Shown here piece after piece: positions 9,501 through 17,337 of a stretch of 64,000 nt of DNA. The DNA comes from Flavobacteriales bacterium UBA5081 (lineage in GTDB: Bacteria; Bacteroidota; Bacteroidia; Flavobacteriales_E; Vicingaceae). Where the stretch lies: positions 8,258 through 72,257 of the forward strand of contig DIAJ01000014.1 in assembly GCA_002415785.1 (NCBI GenBank), written 5' to 3'. Numbering within the stretch: the stretch's first letter is position 1; every line of letters begins with the position of its first letter. Made by a program: the position numbers and the translations under genes. The notes beneath the pieces are model-generated. The model did no database searches and was not told where the DNA came from. It worked only from the letters and a program-made list of their open reading frames with translations.

Positions 9501-12191
9501 CGTAAGTGAGGTTGTAGGTTGTGGTGTAATAGGGTTACTACCATGATACCATACATAACTATATGAACTACTTTGCATACTTAGGTATAAAGTTGCTGTA
9601 TATTGATCAATACACCCAATTTGCCCTGAGTAAGTCAGATTTGCCACAGGTTCAGGATTTACAACAATGTTCTTTGTTATGGTGTGTTGTAACATACAAT
9701 TTTCTGCTGTCATCCTAATAATAAAAGATCCACTATTACTTGGAAAGTTGTATGAAGCCGTACTTCCCGTCCCGTTTGTAATAATATTGCCTGTGTTAAT
9801 GGACTCAATCTCCCAACTATAATTACTTCCGCTACCAATGTTAAACGAAGCATTCCAGTTGTTCCATGTGTTTTGACAAACTGTGTCAGGTCCGTTGAGA
9901 GACATTATTGGAGTTGTAACGTATACCTGATAGTTAATTGGCGTATGAGACGTATTACATACAATTGGAGTAAGTACAACATCTGCCAAACCAGAATAGT
10001 TATTCCAAATAACTTCTATGGAGTTTGTCCCTTGACCATCAACAACACTTCCTGCTGTGGCAGGAGAAACTGACCACTCATAATCGTCTAAAGTAGCTGT
10101 AGTGCTATATATCTCAGGACTTAGAGCATTTGTGTTTCCACAAACAGTATCAGGTCCGGTAATTGTAATTGGTGGTGGTGTTTTGTCTATGATGTAGGTA
10201 GTATCTCCTACTGACTTGCAGTCATCTTGTTTAGATACGTGATAAAGTGCTATCCACTTTGTGCCTGTGCTCCAGTTAACAGTTACTGAATTTCCATTAG
10301 ACACAGTAGTTGTCCCATTATTAAATACTTCCCATTCTAAATAATAATTGTTTGAACTTGGGCTGGCAGTATATACTGAAACTTCCCCAATGCAAACTTC
10401 TACAGGTCCGTTAATTCCAGAAGGTGCCGGAGGTTGTTCAATTACTGTAAAACCGTGAACTGCGTATTCATTGCAATAACTCCCGGGGCTAGCAACCTCT
10501 TCAGCAATAACTGTATATGTTCCTGCTGGTAAGCTGTTACTTGTCAGTAGGCTGGTGGTTGAGCTTGCAGTTTGATGTATTGTTCCATTTTGATCTTTCA
10601 CTGTCCAGTTAAATACACCTGATGGGGCTTGGATTGTTATAGCATCTCCTTCACATACTGATTCAGGACCATCAATTGAAAATGGATTTAATACTTCAAC
10701 AAAAAAGGTATTTGAAGATCCCGAACAGCCTAAAAATGAATTTTGGTAACTGACTTCAATTTGATGTGTTCCTAAGCTATTAAATTGATAACTAAAATCA
10801 TGTGTGCTTGAACTTTGTACTACTCCATCAATATACCAACGATAGGTCGTACCCGGAAAGCAAGGGACTTCGAAGTTGCCTGTTTCACCAATACAAACGA
10901 TTTCATCACCTTCAATATCTAGAGTATTAGGTATGATAGGAATATCAACCGTCGTAATCTTATCACAAACTCCACCACAGCCACTAATACTTAATCCGAT
11001 AGTGCCTATAGGGCCGGAGTTCCAGTCAACTTCAATTGATGTTACATCTGTTCCATCAACATATTGTGGTAACATAGTTCCTATTGTTCCATTTGCATTT
11101 ATAATGGTGCCATTATTAGAAATTGTCCATTCATAGTAACCTCCACTACATGGAGTTGGTAAAATTGCATCATATACAAAAGTTCCACTTCCACATACTG
11201 TATTTTGACAAACGATTTCAGCTCCTTCTTCTTGATTAACTTCAACCCACATATATGCAGTGTCTGTACAGTGACATTCATTTTCTACAATTTGCGTAAC
11301 TAAATAGCTTCCTGGGGTTGTGAAAGTTTCGCAAGGACTCTGCTGGGTAGAGGTATTACCATTTCCAAAGTCCCAAAACCAGCTTGATCCTCCTACTGAT
11401 AAATCATCAAAGCATATTGTTCCGTCTTTACAGATCTCAATAGTATTGGCACTTCCTTGGTTCGGTGAACTGTTTATTGCTGAATTACCTTGGTCAACTT
11501 TAAATTCAGCATCCGGTTTTTCTACTATTTCAATGCATGTTGTATCTGTTTGGGTACAACCAGCAGGAGTTGTTTCAGTAACAATAACATAAGCTTGTCC
11601 CGGCGCACCCCAATCAACCGTAGCAGAGTTAGTTGTAGCGCCGCTAATGCCGGTATAATCGCCAATAACAGTCCATTGGTAGGTATTACCTGAAGTGAGG
11701 TCGGTTGTATAAGTTACAGGACTGTATTCGCAAACAGTTTCACATTCAGAAGGACCTCTTCGATCATCCGGATTAAAATTTCTTTCACCTTTAATTGTAT
11801 CATCAACACAATCACTATCAAAATTTGAGCTAATTTGTGGATTAGGATTTAGGTTAACTGTTATATTTAAGGTCTCACTATTAACTAAGTTGGGACCATT
11901 GTATTCTTGTAGATTGACTGTGTAGGGTGGGGTTCCACTTAGTCCCCAAGTGACTGTAAAAGTGGCAAGGTTAAGACTTGAATTAATCGTAGATATGCCT
12001 GTTCCCCCATTAACACTCCAAATATAATTGTTGCCATTTGAATATGGGTAAGTATAGGTGACGACTTCACCTTCACATACGTTTACACTTCCATTTATAG
12101 GAGTAATATTTGGTGTTGAATGTAATATTGCCGGAATACATAATAATGTAAACAATAGCAAATAGATTTTTTTTGTAATTAGTTTTTCCAT
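6600..12191 (-). CDS. Giant secreted Ig/PKD-repeat adhesin-like protein with T9SS type A sorting domain
   Basis: A 1863-residue surface or secreted protein. The N-terminus has a signal peptide (MEKLITKK, then a hydrophobic stretch to about residue 25). The body is a long series of Ig-like and PKD-like modules of 75-100 residues, many starting with a (G)P-x-x-V-C motif (for example ITGPDTVCGN, LNGPDTVCQN) and several carrying PKD cores such as WFWDFGNGN and WTWDFDDGS. Two nearly identical 113-residue cysteine-rich modules (starting CEGEAQMND) lie near the C-terminus, followed by a linker and a T9SS sorting domain (FYPNPTTGML, DINGKLV, NAGIYSIQ, ending QLIISK). Such proteins in Bacteroidota act in adhesion, gliding or polymer binding; no catalytic domain was recognised. 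Single gene, closed by a terminator at 6550. Ligand unknown. Confidence 0.9.
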   Translation of the reverse strand: MEKLITKKIYLLLFTLLCIPAILHSTPNITPINGSVNVCEGEVVTYTYPYSNGNNYIWSVNGGTGISTINSSLNLATFTVTWGLSGTPPYTVNLQEYNGPNLVNSETLNITVNLNPNPQISSNFDSDCVDDTIKGERNFNPDDRRGPSECETVCEYSPVTYTTDLTSGNTYQWTVIGDYTGISGATTNSATVDWGAPGQAYVIVTETTPAGCTQTDTTCIEIVEKPDAEFKVDQGNSAINSSPNQGSANTIEICKDGTICFDDLSVGGSSWFWDFGNGNTSTQQSPCETFTTPGSYLVTQIVENECHCTDTAYMWVEVNQEEGAEIVCQNTVCGSGTFVYDAILPTPCSGGYYEWTISNNGTIINANGTIGTMLPQYVDGTDVTSIEVDWNSGPIGTIGLSISGCGGVCDKITTVDIPIIPNTLDIEGDEIVCIGETGNFEVPCFPGTTYRWYIDGVVQSSSTHDFSYQFNSLGTHQIEVSYQNSFLGCSGSSNTFFVEVLNPFSIDGPESVCEGDAITIQAPSGVFNWTVKDQNGTIHQTASSTTSLLTSNSLPAGTYTVIAEEVASPGSYCNEYAVHGFTVIEQPPAPSGINGPVEVCIGEVSVYTASPSSNNYYLEWEVFNNGTTTVSNGNSVTVNWSTGTKWIALYHVSKQDDCKSVGDTTYIIDKTPPPITITGPDTVCGNTNALSPEIYSTTATLDDYEWSVSPATAGSVVDGQGTNSIEVIWNNYSGLADVVLTPIVCNTSHTPINYQVYVTTPIMSLNGPDTVCQNTWNNWNASFNIGSGSNYSWEIESINTGNIITNGTGSTASYNFPSNSGSFIIRMTAENCMLQHTITKNIVVNPEPVANLTYSGQIGCIDQYTATLYLSMQSSSYSYVWYHGSNPITPQPTTSLTIGNNSADAGNYYVVITDNISGCTSITNTLRARVCSTPNPCTPNGGNASFTYSIAQTSPSPGCNTVTFNETISPTPNSIRWYFGNVGTSTASNPTFQFPASGIYPVTLVANYGSGICKVADTQTVVVPVMSDFEINISCIGNTFEVNLINTSDVVIEPLANYNHQWEIYDVTGSPTLITSATTQDYLAVPGLIEGNDYEIYLEESHTFNWGGQTINALCEHVVNFTMPEKADAIFVVDTPILPTCEGNTVVFEDQSIGDIASWTWDFDDGSNILTQHPEKTYDYGQVFDVELSIVDEYGCTDSYTVPVEIKDNNIDGNITVSPNMPICPGTTATIAFNNTTSPSSAPYNYYWSDNTTSISTTSTQTSTHYLAVTDTYGCFKSFGPATVEVVEVPLAKITGEDEYCIGDDIGLICNYGNGYTYTWYQNISGGGYVSAGVTGTSFNLSNAPVGTHEFKVELEDINHNCVKESLPFTVIVHPNPPTPILSSVPVPACPSPVTLTVNNPSDYNSISWSSGDVSTSTTVNNSGVYYAVGTDTNGCSSYNSINVYELPDFCSFMCGCYSDCIEQGGSYSFPGISGNFAQWRWERFDGVNWNTVSSGTGAVPDYVTSSTGTHTIRLYVMTYNGCDGYSCEVDLNLTHCGERCEGEAQMNDIKCYVKDDGLVNYRFNMDINFGGFGKKCDKYSYTIIPPVGSVPQSSLNPNTLTPGYNNIEGVWQTNQTYYPGGKVCFEIVIQNLCDSTICTMKVCFEVEECGKPCEGEAQMNDVKCYKTDDGFANYRFNMDIGFGGFGKKCDKYSYTIIPPVGSVPQSSLSPNTITPGYNNIEGIWQTNQSYYPGGKVCFEIVIQNLCDSSTCRMRVCFEVDECGDPDASSRIKSLQDKQETTPKEIRFYPNPTTGMLQIESPNEGVYDVAVYDINGKLVFNDKINFSSSGVKRVNLDYLNAGIYSIQCIGDNKIETKQLIISK
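6901..7578 (-). repeat. Two-copy 339-bp tandem repeat inside the adhesin gene
   Basis: Units 6901-7239 and 7240-7578 are adjacent and highly similar at the DNA level, each encoding one 113-residue module with conserved cysteines. The period is an exact multiple of three, so copy-number change keeps the frame. Confidence 0.85.
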
Positions 12192-12392
12192 AGCTTTTAG
12201 CGTTTTGTTAAAAAAAGTAAAGGCTAAGGTGGGGGAAGTAAACGAATAGGAAAATAGATGATTAGAGTTTGGTTGATATTGGTGAGAATTCCGATTAATT
12301 CAATTAGAATTTAGTCGTACATCAATAAGTTTTTCTGGGAGAATATAAATTGACTTCGAATTGGATAATTAAAATGACGAATTGAATAAAAA

Positions 12393-12647
12393 CTAGAAGC
12401 CTTTAAATCGATTGAAAGTATCATTTGCTAAGGCTTTCATCGAAAATATATTGAAGAAGTATGAACCAGTAACTCTTTTACGCCTTAGTGCATGAATCAG
12501 CATAGCTAAGCCACAATAGACAAGTAAAAAGAAAAGTGTTGCATAAGGATTTTCAGGGAAACCCTTTTCAATTAAATTAAACTTAAAGACAAATAAACCT
12601 AGTAATATCAAGGAAAACAGACAAATGAAATAGGTTGTTCGGCTCAT
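12393..12647 (-). CDS. Small two-helix membrane protein, unknown function
   Basis: I do not recognise this 84-residue protein. It has two predicted membrane segments, one near residues 5-24 (YFICLFSLILLGLFVF region) and one near 36-54 (ATLFFLLVYCGLAMLIHAL region), separated by a short polar turn, and a basic C-terminal tail starting RRKRV that should face the cytoplasm. ATG start; the upstream 130 bases are AT-rich. It is the last of three small minus-strand genes upstream of the adhesin gene, separated from the next one by a terminator hairpin, so it probably has its own promoter. Base composition matches the surroundings. Confidence 0.6.
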   Translation of the reverse strand: MSRTTYFICLFSLILLGLFVFKFNLIEKGFPENPYATLFFLLVYCGLAMLIHALRRKRVTGSYFFNIFSMKALANDTFNRFKGF

Positions 12648-12710
12648 TGTGTTAGCGATTTAATCACTCAAATATAGTTTTCTTTTTTAATAAAATGAAA
12701 ACAAGGGTAT

Positions 12711-12742
12711 AAAAAAAGCAGTCAATTTTTACTGACTGCTTT
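12711..12742 (-). terminator. Rho-independent terminator downstream of the 12779-13099 gene
   Basis: A perfect 8-bp stem (AGCAGTCA / TGACTGCT, arms 12717-12724 and 12733-12740) is followed on the minus strand by seven T residues. It ends the small membrane-protein gene that stops at 12779. Confidence 0.85.
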
Positions 12743-12778
12743 GCTACTAATATTTAAGAGTTTTTTTACAAATGATTT

Positions 12779-13099
12779 CTATTTTTGAGTTTTTGCATTA
12801 GCGGAAATAAATGCTAAATGATTGAGGCAAATTAATATCAAAAATGCAAGAATAGCCGGTACTGCAACATGTCTTATCACGGGGATTAAAAAATAGCTAT
12901 TCGTAATTGTTTCATTTTCAATTAACTCACGAACTGCTTCGAGATATAACATTACTGAAGTTAAAGCTAGTAAGTTTGAAACTATTGAGATTAAATTATT
13001 GTCTAAGTAGTTAACCTTTTTATAGTCGTATAATCTCATATAGTAGCTAATTAAAACACATAAACTTGCTATCAAAAATAAAACCCCTTCTTTTTCCAT
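12779..13099 (-). CDS. Small membrane protein with about three helices, unknown function
   Basis: A 106-residue protein I cannot assign. Hydrophobic segments are visible near residues 5-22 (VLFLIASLCVLISYYM), 36-55 (LISIVSNLLALTSVMLYL) and 74-96 (IPVIRHVAVPAILAFLILIC), so it is probably a three-helix inner-membrane protein. The ATG is preceded by a short AT-rich gap of 16 bases after the stop of the upstream 158-residue secreted gene, so the two may be cotranscribed. A strong terminator follows. No catalytic or binding motif was seen. Confidence 0.6.
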   Translation of the reverse strand: MEKEGVLFLIASLCVLISYYMRLYDYKKVNYLDNNLISIVSNLLALTSVMLYLEAVRELIENETITNSYFLIPVIRHVAVPAILAFLILICLNHLAFISANAKTQK

Positions 13100-13115
13100 A
13101 TTTTAATTTATTCTT

Positions 13116-13592
13116 CTAGTAAAACTTATAGGTTCTAAAAACTCCTGCTTTTTCTTCTTCGTTATAGTAAATATAGTTTGCTTGATCCTTGTCGGAGTTT
13201 TCAAGAAGTTTCTTTTTAATCCAGTTTACATCTAATCGCTCCAATTGTACTTCATCTTCTAACATACATCTACTATAATTGGAATTTAAATTTGACACCA
13301 TTTCAATGACATTTTCAGAATTATAAAATATAGAAGCTTTACATGCATAAGATCCATTTTCATCATAATAAAAAACAACACTGTGTTCTTTTATGTTTCC
13401 CACTACAGCTTGGAAGTGAATATAAGTAAGCGTTTCTATAGAAGTTCTTGGAGTCACTCCTTCTGTATTGTATAACTTTATTAAAGAATCTTCCGTTACC
13501 GTATCTCTTGTTTGAGCGTAAGCAGATAGTTGGCAGAAAAACAAAGGAATAAATAATAGAAGGATGTTTAGTTTGATTTTTTGCGGTAACAT
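13116..13592 (-). CDS. Secreted protein of unknown function
   Basis: A 158-residue protein with a clear N-terminal signal peptide (KIKLN followed by a hydrophobic run and SAYAQ at about residue 27), hence periplasmic or secreted. The mature part is short and polar, rich in acidic residues and tyrosine, with two cysteines (in YACKA and SRCML). I do not recognise a family. There is no T9SS sorting domain. It lies directly upstream of the three-helix membrane protein gene and may form a two-gene unit with it. An alternative ATG ten bases upstream belongs to another frame. Confidence 0.6.
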   Translation of the reverse strand: MLPQKIKLNILLLFIPLFFCQLSAYAQTRDTVTEDSLIKLYNTEGVTPRTSIETLTYIHFQAVVGNIKEHSVVFYYDENGSYACKASIFYNSENVIEMVSNLNSNYSRCMLEDEVQLERLDVNWIKKKLLENSDKDQANYIYYNEEEKAGVFRTYKFY

Positions 13593-13683
13593 CTTTATTC
13601 AATAGCGCTTAAATACTCACTTATAATGAGTTTAAAATTAATATTTTAATTTAACAAAGCCAAAATAAATGAGTCTGTGTCAA

Positions 13684-13780
13684 AACTTTTCCAAAGTTGA
13701 AATTAGAGTCGATAAACTTATCAAGCGTTTGTTTAGTATGCTAAAATGATAGTAACTATAGGCAGAACTTTGGAAAAGTT
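13684..13780. repeat. Perfect 15-bp inverted repeat bounding a 97-bp segment
   Basis: AACTTTTCCAAAGTT (13684-13698) and its exact reverse complement (13766-13780) flank 67 bases of non-coding AT-rich sequence between the 158-residue gene and atpC. It has the look of a small MITE-like remnant or a large stem; no target-site duplication is obvious. Confidence 0.6.
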
Positions 13781-13788
13781 AGTCGCAC

Positions 13789-13820
13789 AAAAAAAGCAGC
13801 CAATTTTCACTGACTGCTTT
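13789..13820 (-). terminator. Rho-independent terminator of atpDC
   Basis: On the minus strand, AGCAGTCA pairs with TGGCTGCT (one G-U) around a short loop and is followed by a T run. It sits 25 bases beyond the atpC stop. Confidence 0.85.
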
Positions 13821-13844
13821 CTCAATTGTTTTTATGTTGTTTGT

Positions 13845-14078
13845 TTACTCCGCCAACACAATAATTTTATTGTGGTTGACTTCAACTACTCCGCCGCTTA
13901 CGTCAAAAAATTCCTCTTTGCCGTTAACCACTACTTTAATTTTTCCTTCTTTTAAAGTAGCCACCATCGGGGCGTGATTTTCTTTGATTCCAAAGCTTCC
14001 GTCAGAACCCGGAAAGGTTGCTGAAGAAATATCACCACTAAAAATGTTCTTGTCCGGAGTTACAATATCAATTAACAT
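13845..14078 (-). CDS. atpC: ATP synthase F1 epsilon subunit (short form)
   Basis: The epsilon subunit joins the gamma shaft to the c-ring of F1Fo ATP synthase. The 77 residues correspond to the N-terminal beta-sandwich only: the opening LIDIVTPDKNIFSGD, the FPGSDGSFGI turn and the HAPMVATLKEG motif are all characteristic, and the protein ends IIVLAE just after the sandwich. The C-terminal helical hairpin that inhibits ATP hydrolysis in E. coli (about 50 more residues) is absent. Short epsilon subunits are usual in Bacteroidota as far as I recall. It starts 11 bases after atpD and the pair ends in a terminator. The other atp genes (atpBEFHAG) are not in this window, which fits the split atp layout of the phylum. 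Confidence 0.93.
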   Translation of the reverse strand: MLIDIVTPDKNIFSGDISSATFPGSDGSFGIKENHAPMVATLKEGKIKVVVNGKEEFFDVSGGVVEVNHNKIIVLAE

Positions 14079-14089
14079 AAGCTTTTATA

Positions 14090-15610
14090 TTATTTGTTTT
14101 CAGCCAACATTTTTTCACCGGCTTCAATGGCTTCCTCAATAGTTCCCTTTAAGTTAAAGGCAGCCTCAGGATATTTGTCCACTTCACCGTCCATAATCAT
14201 GTTAAATCCTTTAATGGTATCTTGGATATCAACCAATACTCCTTTTAAGCCTGTAAACTGCTCGGCTACGTGGAAAGGCTGAGACAAGAAACGCTGAACA
14301 CGACGGGCACGGTGTACAACCAACTTATCTTCTTCAGAAAGCTCATCCATACCTAAAATGGCAATAATGTCTTGCAATTCTTTGTAGCGTTGTAAGATTT
14401 CTTTTACTCTTTGCGCTGTGTCGTAATGCTCTTTACCAACAATTTCCGGAGTAAGAATTCTTGAAGTAGAATCCAATGGGTCTACCGCAGGATAAATACC
14501 TAACTCGGCAATTTTTCTTGAAAGTACTGTAGTAGCATCCAAGTGGGCAAATGTGGTTGCAGGAGCCGGATCCGTTAAATCATCCGCAGGTACATAAACC
14601 GCCTGTACAGAGGTAATAGAACCTGATTTTGTTGAAGTAATACGCTCTTGCATGGCACCCATTTCGGTAGCCAATGTTGGTTGGTAACCAACGGCAGAAG
14701 GCATACGACCCAATAGGGCAGAAACCTCAGAACCTGCTTGCGTAAAACGGAAAATGTTATCGATAAAGAAAAGAATATCTTTACCGCCTTGTCCGTCACC
14801 GCTTTCTTTATCACCGTCGCGGAAGTATTCAGCTAAAGTCAATCCTGAAAGGGCAACTCTTGCTCTCGCTCCCGGAGGCTCATTCATCTGACCAAATACG
14901 AAAGAAGCTTTAGACTCCTTCAATTGCTCTTTGTCAATTGATGATAAGTCCCATCCGCCTTTTTCCATAGACTCCATGAACTTATCTCCGTATTTTACAA
15001 TACCTGCTTCAAGCATTTCACGCATCAAATCGTTTCCTTCACGAGTACGCTCACCTACTCCGGCAAATACAGAAAGTCCACCGTGTCCTTTGGCAATGTT
15101 GTTAATTAATTCCTGAATCAATACGGTTTTACCAACTCCGGCACCACCAAACAAACCAATTTTACCACCTTTTGCATAAGGCTCAATCAAGTCGATTACC
15201 TTAATACCGGTAAATAATACCTCAGTTGCAGTTGATAAGTCTTCAAATTTAGGTGGCTCACGGTGAATAGACGAACCATTCACTTTTGGCAATTGCTCAA
15301 TTCCGTCGATGGCATCACCAACAACGTTAAACAAACGTCCTTTTATTTCATCGCCAATTGGCATTTTTATTGGAGCTCCGGTAGCTGTTACTTCAGCACC
15401 TCTTTGCAAACCTTCAGTAGAATCCATTGAAATGGTTCTAACGGTGTCTTCACCAATGTGCGTTTGAGTTTCTAAAATAACTTTTTCACCATTTGGCTTT
15501 GTTACCTCTAGGGCATCCAAAATTGCAGGAAGCTCGCTCCCTTCTTTATCAAAACTAACATCGACAACCGGTCCGATGATTTGTGTAATTTTTCCAGAGT
15601 TTGTTGACAT
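14090..15610 (-). CDS. atpD: ATP synthase F1 beta subunit
   Basis: Catalytic subunit of F1Fo ATP synthase, 506 residues, slightly longer than the E. coli protein. The Walker A motif GGAGVGKT is at about residues 155-162, the catalytic-Glu region GERTREGNDL follows, then NEPPGARARV, the ALLGRMPSAVGYQPT segment, and the DELSEEDK (DELSEED-like) motif in the C-terminal helical domain. ATG start at 15610, with an exact Bacteroidota -7 box TACTTTTG on the minus strand at 15655-15662. Followed closely by atpC. Identification is certain. Confidence 0.99.
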   Translation of the reverse strand: MSTNSGKITQIIGPVVDVSFDKEGSELPAILDALEVTKPNGEKVILETQTHIGEDTVRTISMDSTEGLQRGAEVTATGAPIKMPIGDEIKGRLFNVVGDAIDGIEQLPKVNGSSIHREPPKFEDLSTATEVLFTGIKVIDLIEPYAKGGKIGLFGGAGVGKTVLIQELINNIAKGHGGLSVFAGVGERTREGNDLMREMLEAGIVKYGDKFMESMEKGGWDLSSIDKEQLKESKASFVFGQMNEPPGARARVALSGLTLAEYFRDGDKESGDGQGGKDILFFIDNIFRFTQAGSEVSALLGRMPSAVGYQPTLATEMGAMQERITSTKSGSITSVQAVYVPADDLTDPAPATTFAHLDATTVLSRKIAELGIYPAVDPLDSTSRILTPEIVGKEHYDTAQRVKEILQRYKELQDIIAILGMDELSEEDKLVVHRARRVQRFLSQPFHVAEQFTGLKGVLVDIQDTIKGFNMIMDGEVDKYPEAAFNLKGTIEEAIEAGEKMLAENK

Positions 15611-15654
15611 TTCGTACGAATTAGGTAATTAAAATCTAGTCCAAATTTCGGCTG

Positions 15655-15662
15655 CAAAAGTA
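15655..15662 (-). promoter_or_regulatory. Bacteroidota -7 promoter box upstream of atpDC
   Basis: The minus strand reads TACTTTTG, an exact match to TAnnTTTG, 45 bases before the atpD start. No clear TTG -33 element was found at the usual distance, so confidence is moderate. Confidence 0.5.
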
Positions 15663-15774
15663 GGGCTTTTTTCATTTAAGTGGAAAGGATTCTGCCTTTT
15701 TTTATTTTGTTAATTTTGAGCTTTCTAATTTAGGCGTTTTACGTTTTAATTTTGATTTTAAAAATTTTCGCTGA

Positions 15775-16707
15775 GTGAAGATATATCAAGGGATTGAGCA
15801 GTTTGAAAAACTGGAGAAGGCAGTAGTGACTACCGGAACATTCGATGGAGTGCACATTGGGCACAGAACCATTTTAAATCGATTAATTGAGGTGGCAAAA
15901 AAAATGAAGGGCGAAAGTGTTTTGCTTACTTTCTATCCTCATCCGCGCATGGTTTTGCAAGAAGATGCAGAGCTGCGACTCTTAAATACGATTGATGAAA
16001 AAACGCAACTTTTAGAAAAAGCAGGAATTGATCATTTAATTATTCACCCTTTTACCAAAGAGTTTTCAAGAACTACTTCTTTGGAGTTCGTTCGAGATCT
16101 TTTAGTGAATCAGATTGGCACTAAAAAACTGGTCATTGGTTACGATCACCATTTTGGCAGAAATAGAGAAGGTTCCTTTGAGCATTTAAAAGAGTACGGG
16201 CCGGTTTATGGTTTTGAAGTGGAGGAAATTCCTGCACAAGATATAGATGATGTAAATGTAAGCTCAACGAAAATTAGAAAAGCCTTAGTGGCGGGAGATG
16301 TAAAAACTGCCAATAATTATTTAGGGCACAATTTTCAACTAAATGGAGTAGTTGTTCATGGCAATAAAGTGGGAAGAGAGTTGGGTTACCCAACCGCAAA
16401 TATCGATCTTCAAAACAAGTATAAATTAATTCCTGCTGAAGGAATTTATGCTGTAAAAGTTCGTTTGAAAGATGAAAGCTATAATGGCATGCTAAACATT
16501 GGCAGAAGGCCAACCATTAACTCTGGAAATGGCGAAGTTAGCATTGAAGTCAATATCTTTGATTTCAAAAAAGAAATTTACGGTGAGAAAATTCAGCTAG
16601 AGCTCATTGAGCGAATTAGAGATGAAAAAAAGTTCGATAGTAAAGATGAACTGATTGCCGAAATGCAAAAAGATCAAGTAAAATGCGAGCGTATATTGTT
16701 ACATTAG
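15775..16707 (+). CDS. ribF: Bifunctional riboflavin kinase / FAD synthetase
   Basis: Converts riboflavin to FMN and FMN to FAD. The N-terminal FAD synthetase domain shows the nucleotidyltransferase motif GTFDGVHIGH at residues 21-30 and the ISSTxIR-type motif (SSTKIR) at about 163-168. The C-terminal riboflavin kinase domain starts near 185 and carries LGYPTANI at about 203-210, followed by GxYAV and NIGRRPT. The 310-residue length is normal. The start is a GTG at 15775, giving MKIYQGI; no better ATG is nearby. Its 3' end overlaps the leucine-rich-repeat gene by 25 bases. Divergent from atpD. Confidence 0.97.
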   Translation: MKIYQGIEQFEKLEKAVVTTGTFDGVHIGHRTILNRLIEVAKKMKGESVLLTFYPHPRMVLQEDAELRLLNTIDEKTQLLEKAGIDHLIIHPFTKEFSRTTSLEFVRDLLVNQIGTKKLVIGYDHHFGRNREGSFEHLKEYGPVYGFEVEEIPAQDIDDVNVSSTKIRKALVAGDVKTANNYLGHNFQLNGVVVHGNKVGRELGYPTANIDLQNKYKLIPAEGIYAVKVRLKDESYNGMLNIGRRPTINSGNGEVSIEVNIFDFKKEIYGEKIQLELIERIRDEKKFDSKDELIAEMQKDQVKCERILLH

Positions 16708-17273
16708 TTTTTGTTAGTGTTATAGCTGTTTTTAATTTAAAAGCTCAAGAGCCGGGCGACTACGACTATGTTTATACTTCGCTCAACAAAGCAATGGAGA
16801 ATCCCGAATGGGTGTATCATTTAGATTTAAGTGGTGGGCGAATGAAGGACTTGCCTGAGGAATTGGATAGCTTTCCAAATTTAATCACCCTAAATCTAAG
16901 TAAAAATAAAATCTCATTGCTCTCGCCGGTTTTAGGCTCCTTAACTGACTTGGAAGAACTGAACCTTTCCAAAAACAACTTTTCCATTATTCCACCACAA
17001 ATCGGAAATTTGAAGCAGCTCCAAAAGTTAGACTTGAGTAAAAATAACATTAGAGAAATTCCCGGTGAAATTGGAGAATTAAAGAACTTAGAAGAACTTG
17101 ATTTATGGGATAATCAAATTGTAAAAATCTCAGAAGAAATTAGCGGTCTTCAATCGCTGAAAAACCTCAATCTTCGGGGAAATACTTTGTCCAATGAGCT
17201 CGAAGAAAAGCTCAAGAAATGGCTTCCTACAACAAACATTTACTTTTCATCTTCTTGCCGTTGCGGGTTTTAG
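16683..17273 (+). CDS. Secreted leucine-rich-repeat protein
   Basis: A 196-residue protein with a signal peptide (MRAYIVTLVFVSV, cleavage expected after LKAQ near residue 22) followed by about five leucine-rich repeats of 23 residues, each fitting LxxLxLSxNxIxxIPxxIGxL. This is the plant-like/bacterial LRR type that usually forms protein-binding solenoids. The C-terminus ends in SSCRCGF with two cysteines and no sorting domain. The ATG lies 25 bases inside the end of ribF; that overlap is accepted because the signal peptide begins exactly there. Binding partner unknown; it is probably periplasmic or surface-exposed. Confidence 0.8.
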   Translation: MRAYIVTLVFVSVIAVFNLKAQEPGDYDYVYTSLNKAMENPEWVYHLDLSGGRMKDLPEELDSFPNLITLNLSKNKISLLSPVLGSLTDLEELNLSKNNFSIIPPQIGNLKQLQKLDLSKNNIREIPGEIGELKNLEELDLWDNQIVKISEEISGLQSLKNLNLRGNTLSNELEEKLKKWLPTTNIYFSSSCRCGF

Positions 17274-17288
17274 TATCCTCTATACTTG
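17261..17288 (+). promoter_or_regulatory. Candidate promoter of the 17338 T9SS cargo gene
   Basis: TTG at 17261-17263 and TATACTTG at 17281-17288 are 17 bases apart, close to the Bacteroidota TTTG-N(17-23)-TAnnTTTG pattern (one mismatch in the -7 box). Confidence 0.4.
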
Positions 17289-17337
17289 CAGTTTTTAAAC
17301 ATTGTTCATACATTCGGACAAATTATAAGTCAATGTT

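Noticed and set aside
7556..11693. Several plus- and minus-strand frames of 60-92 residues within the adhesin gene
   Set aside because: They are shadows of the long repetitive coding sequence, with no start context or protein-like composition.
12711..13820. Two similar hairpins (12711-12742 and 13789-13820) as copies of a mobile repeat or CRISPR-like array
   Set aside because: Each sits just after a minus-strand gene and has a T run; they are ordinary terminators of similar sequence. No regularly spaced repeats were seen anywhere in the window.
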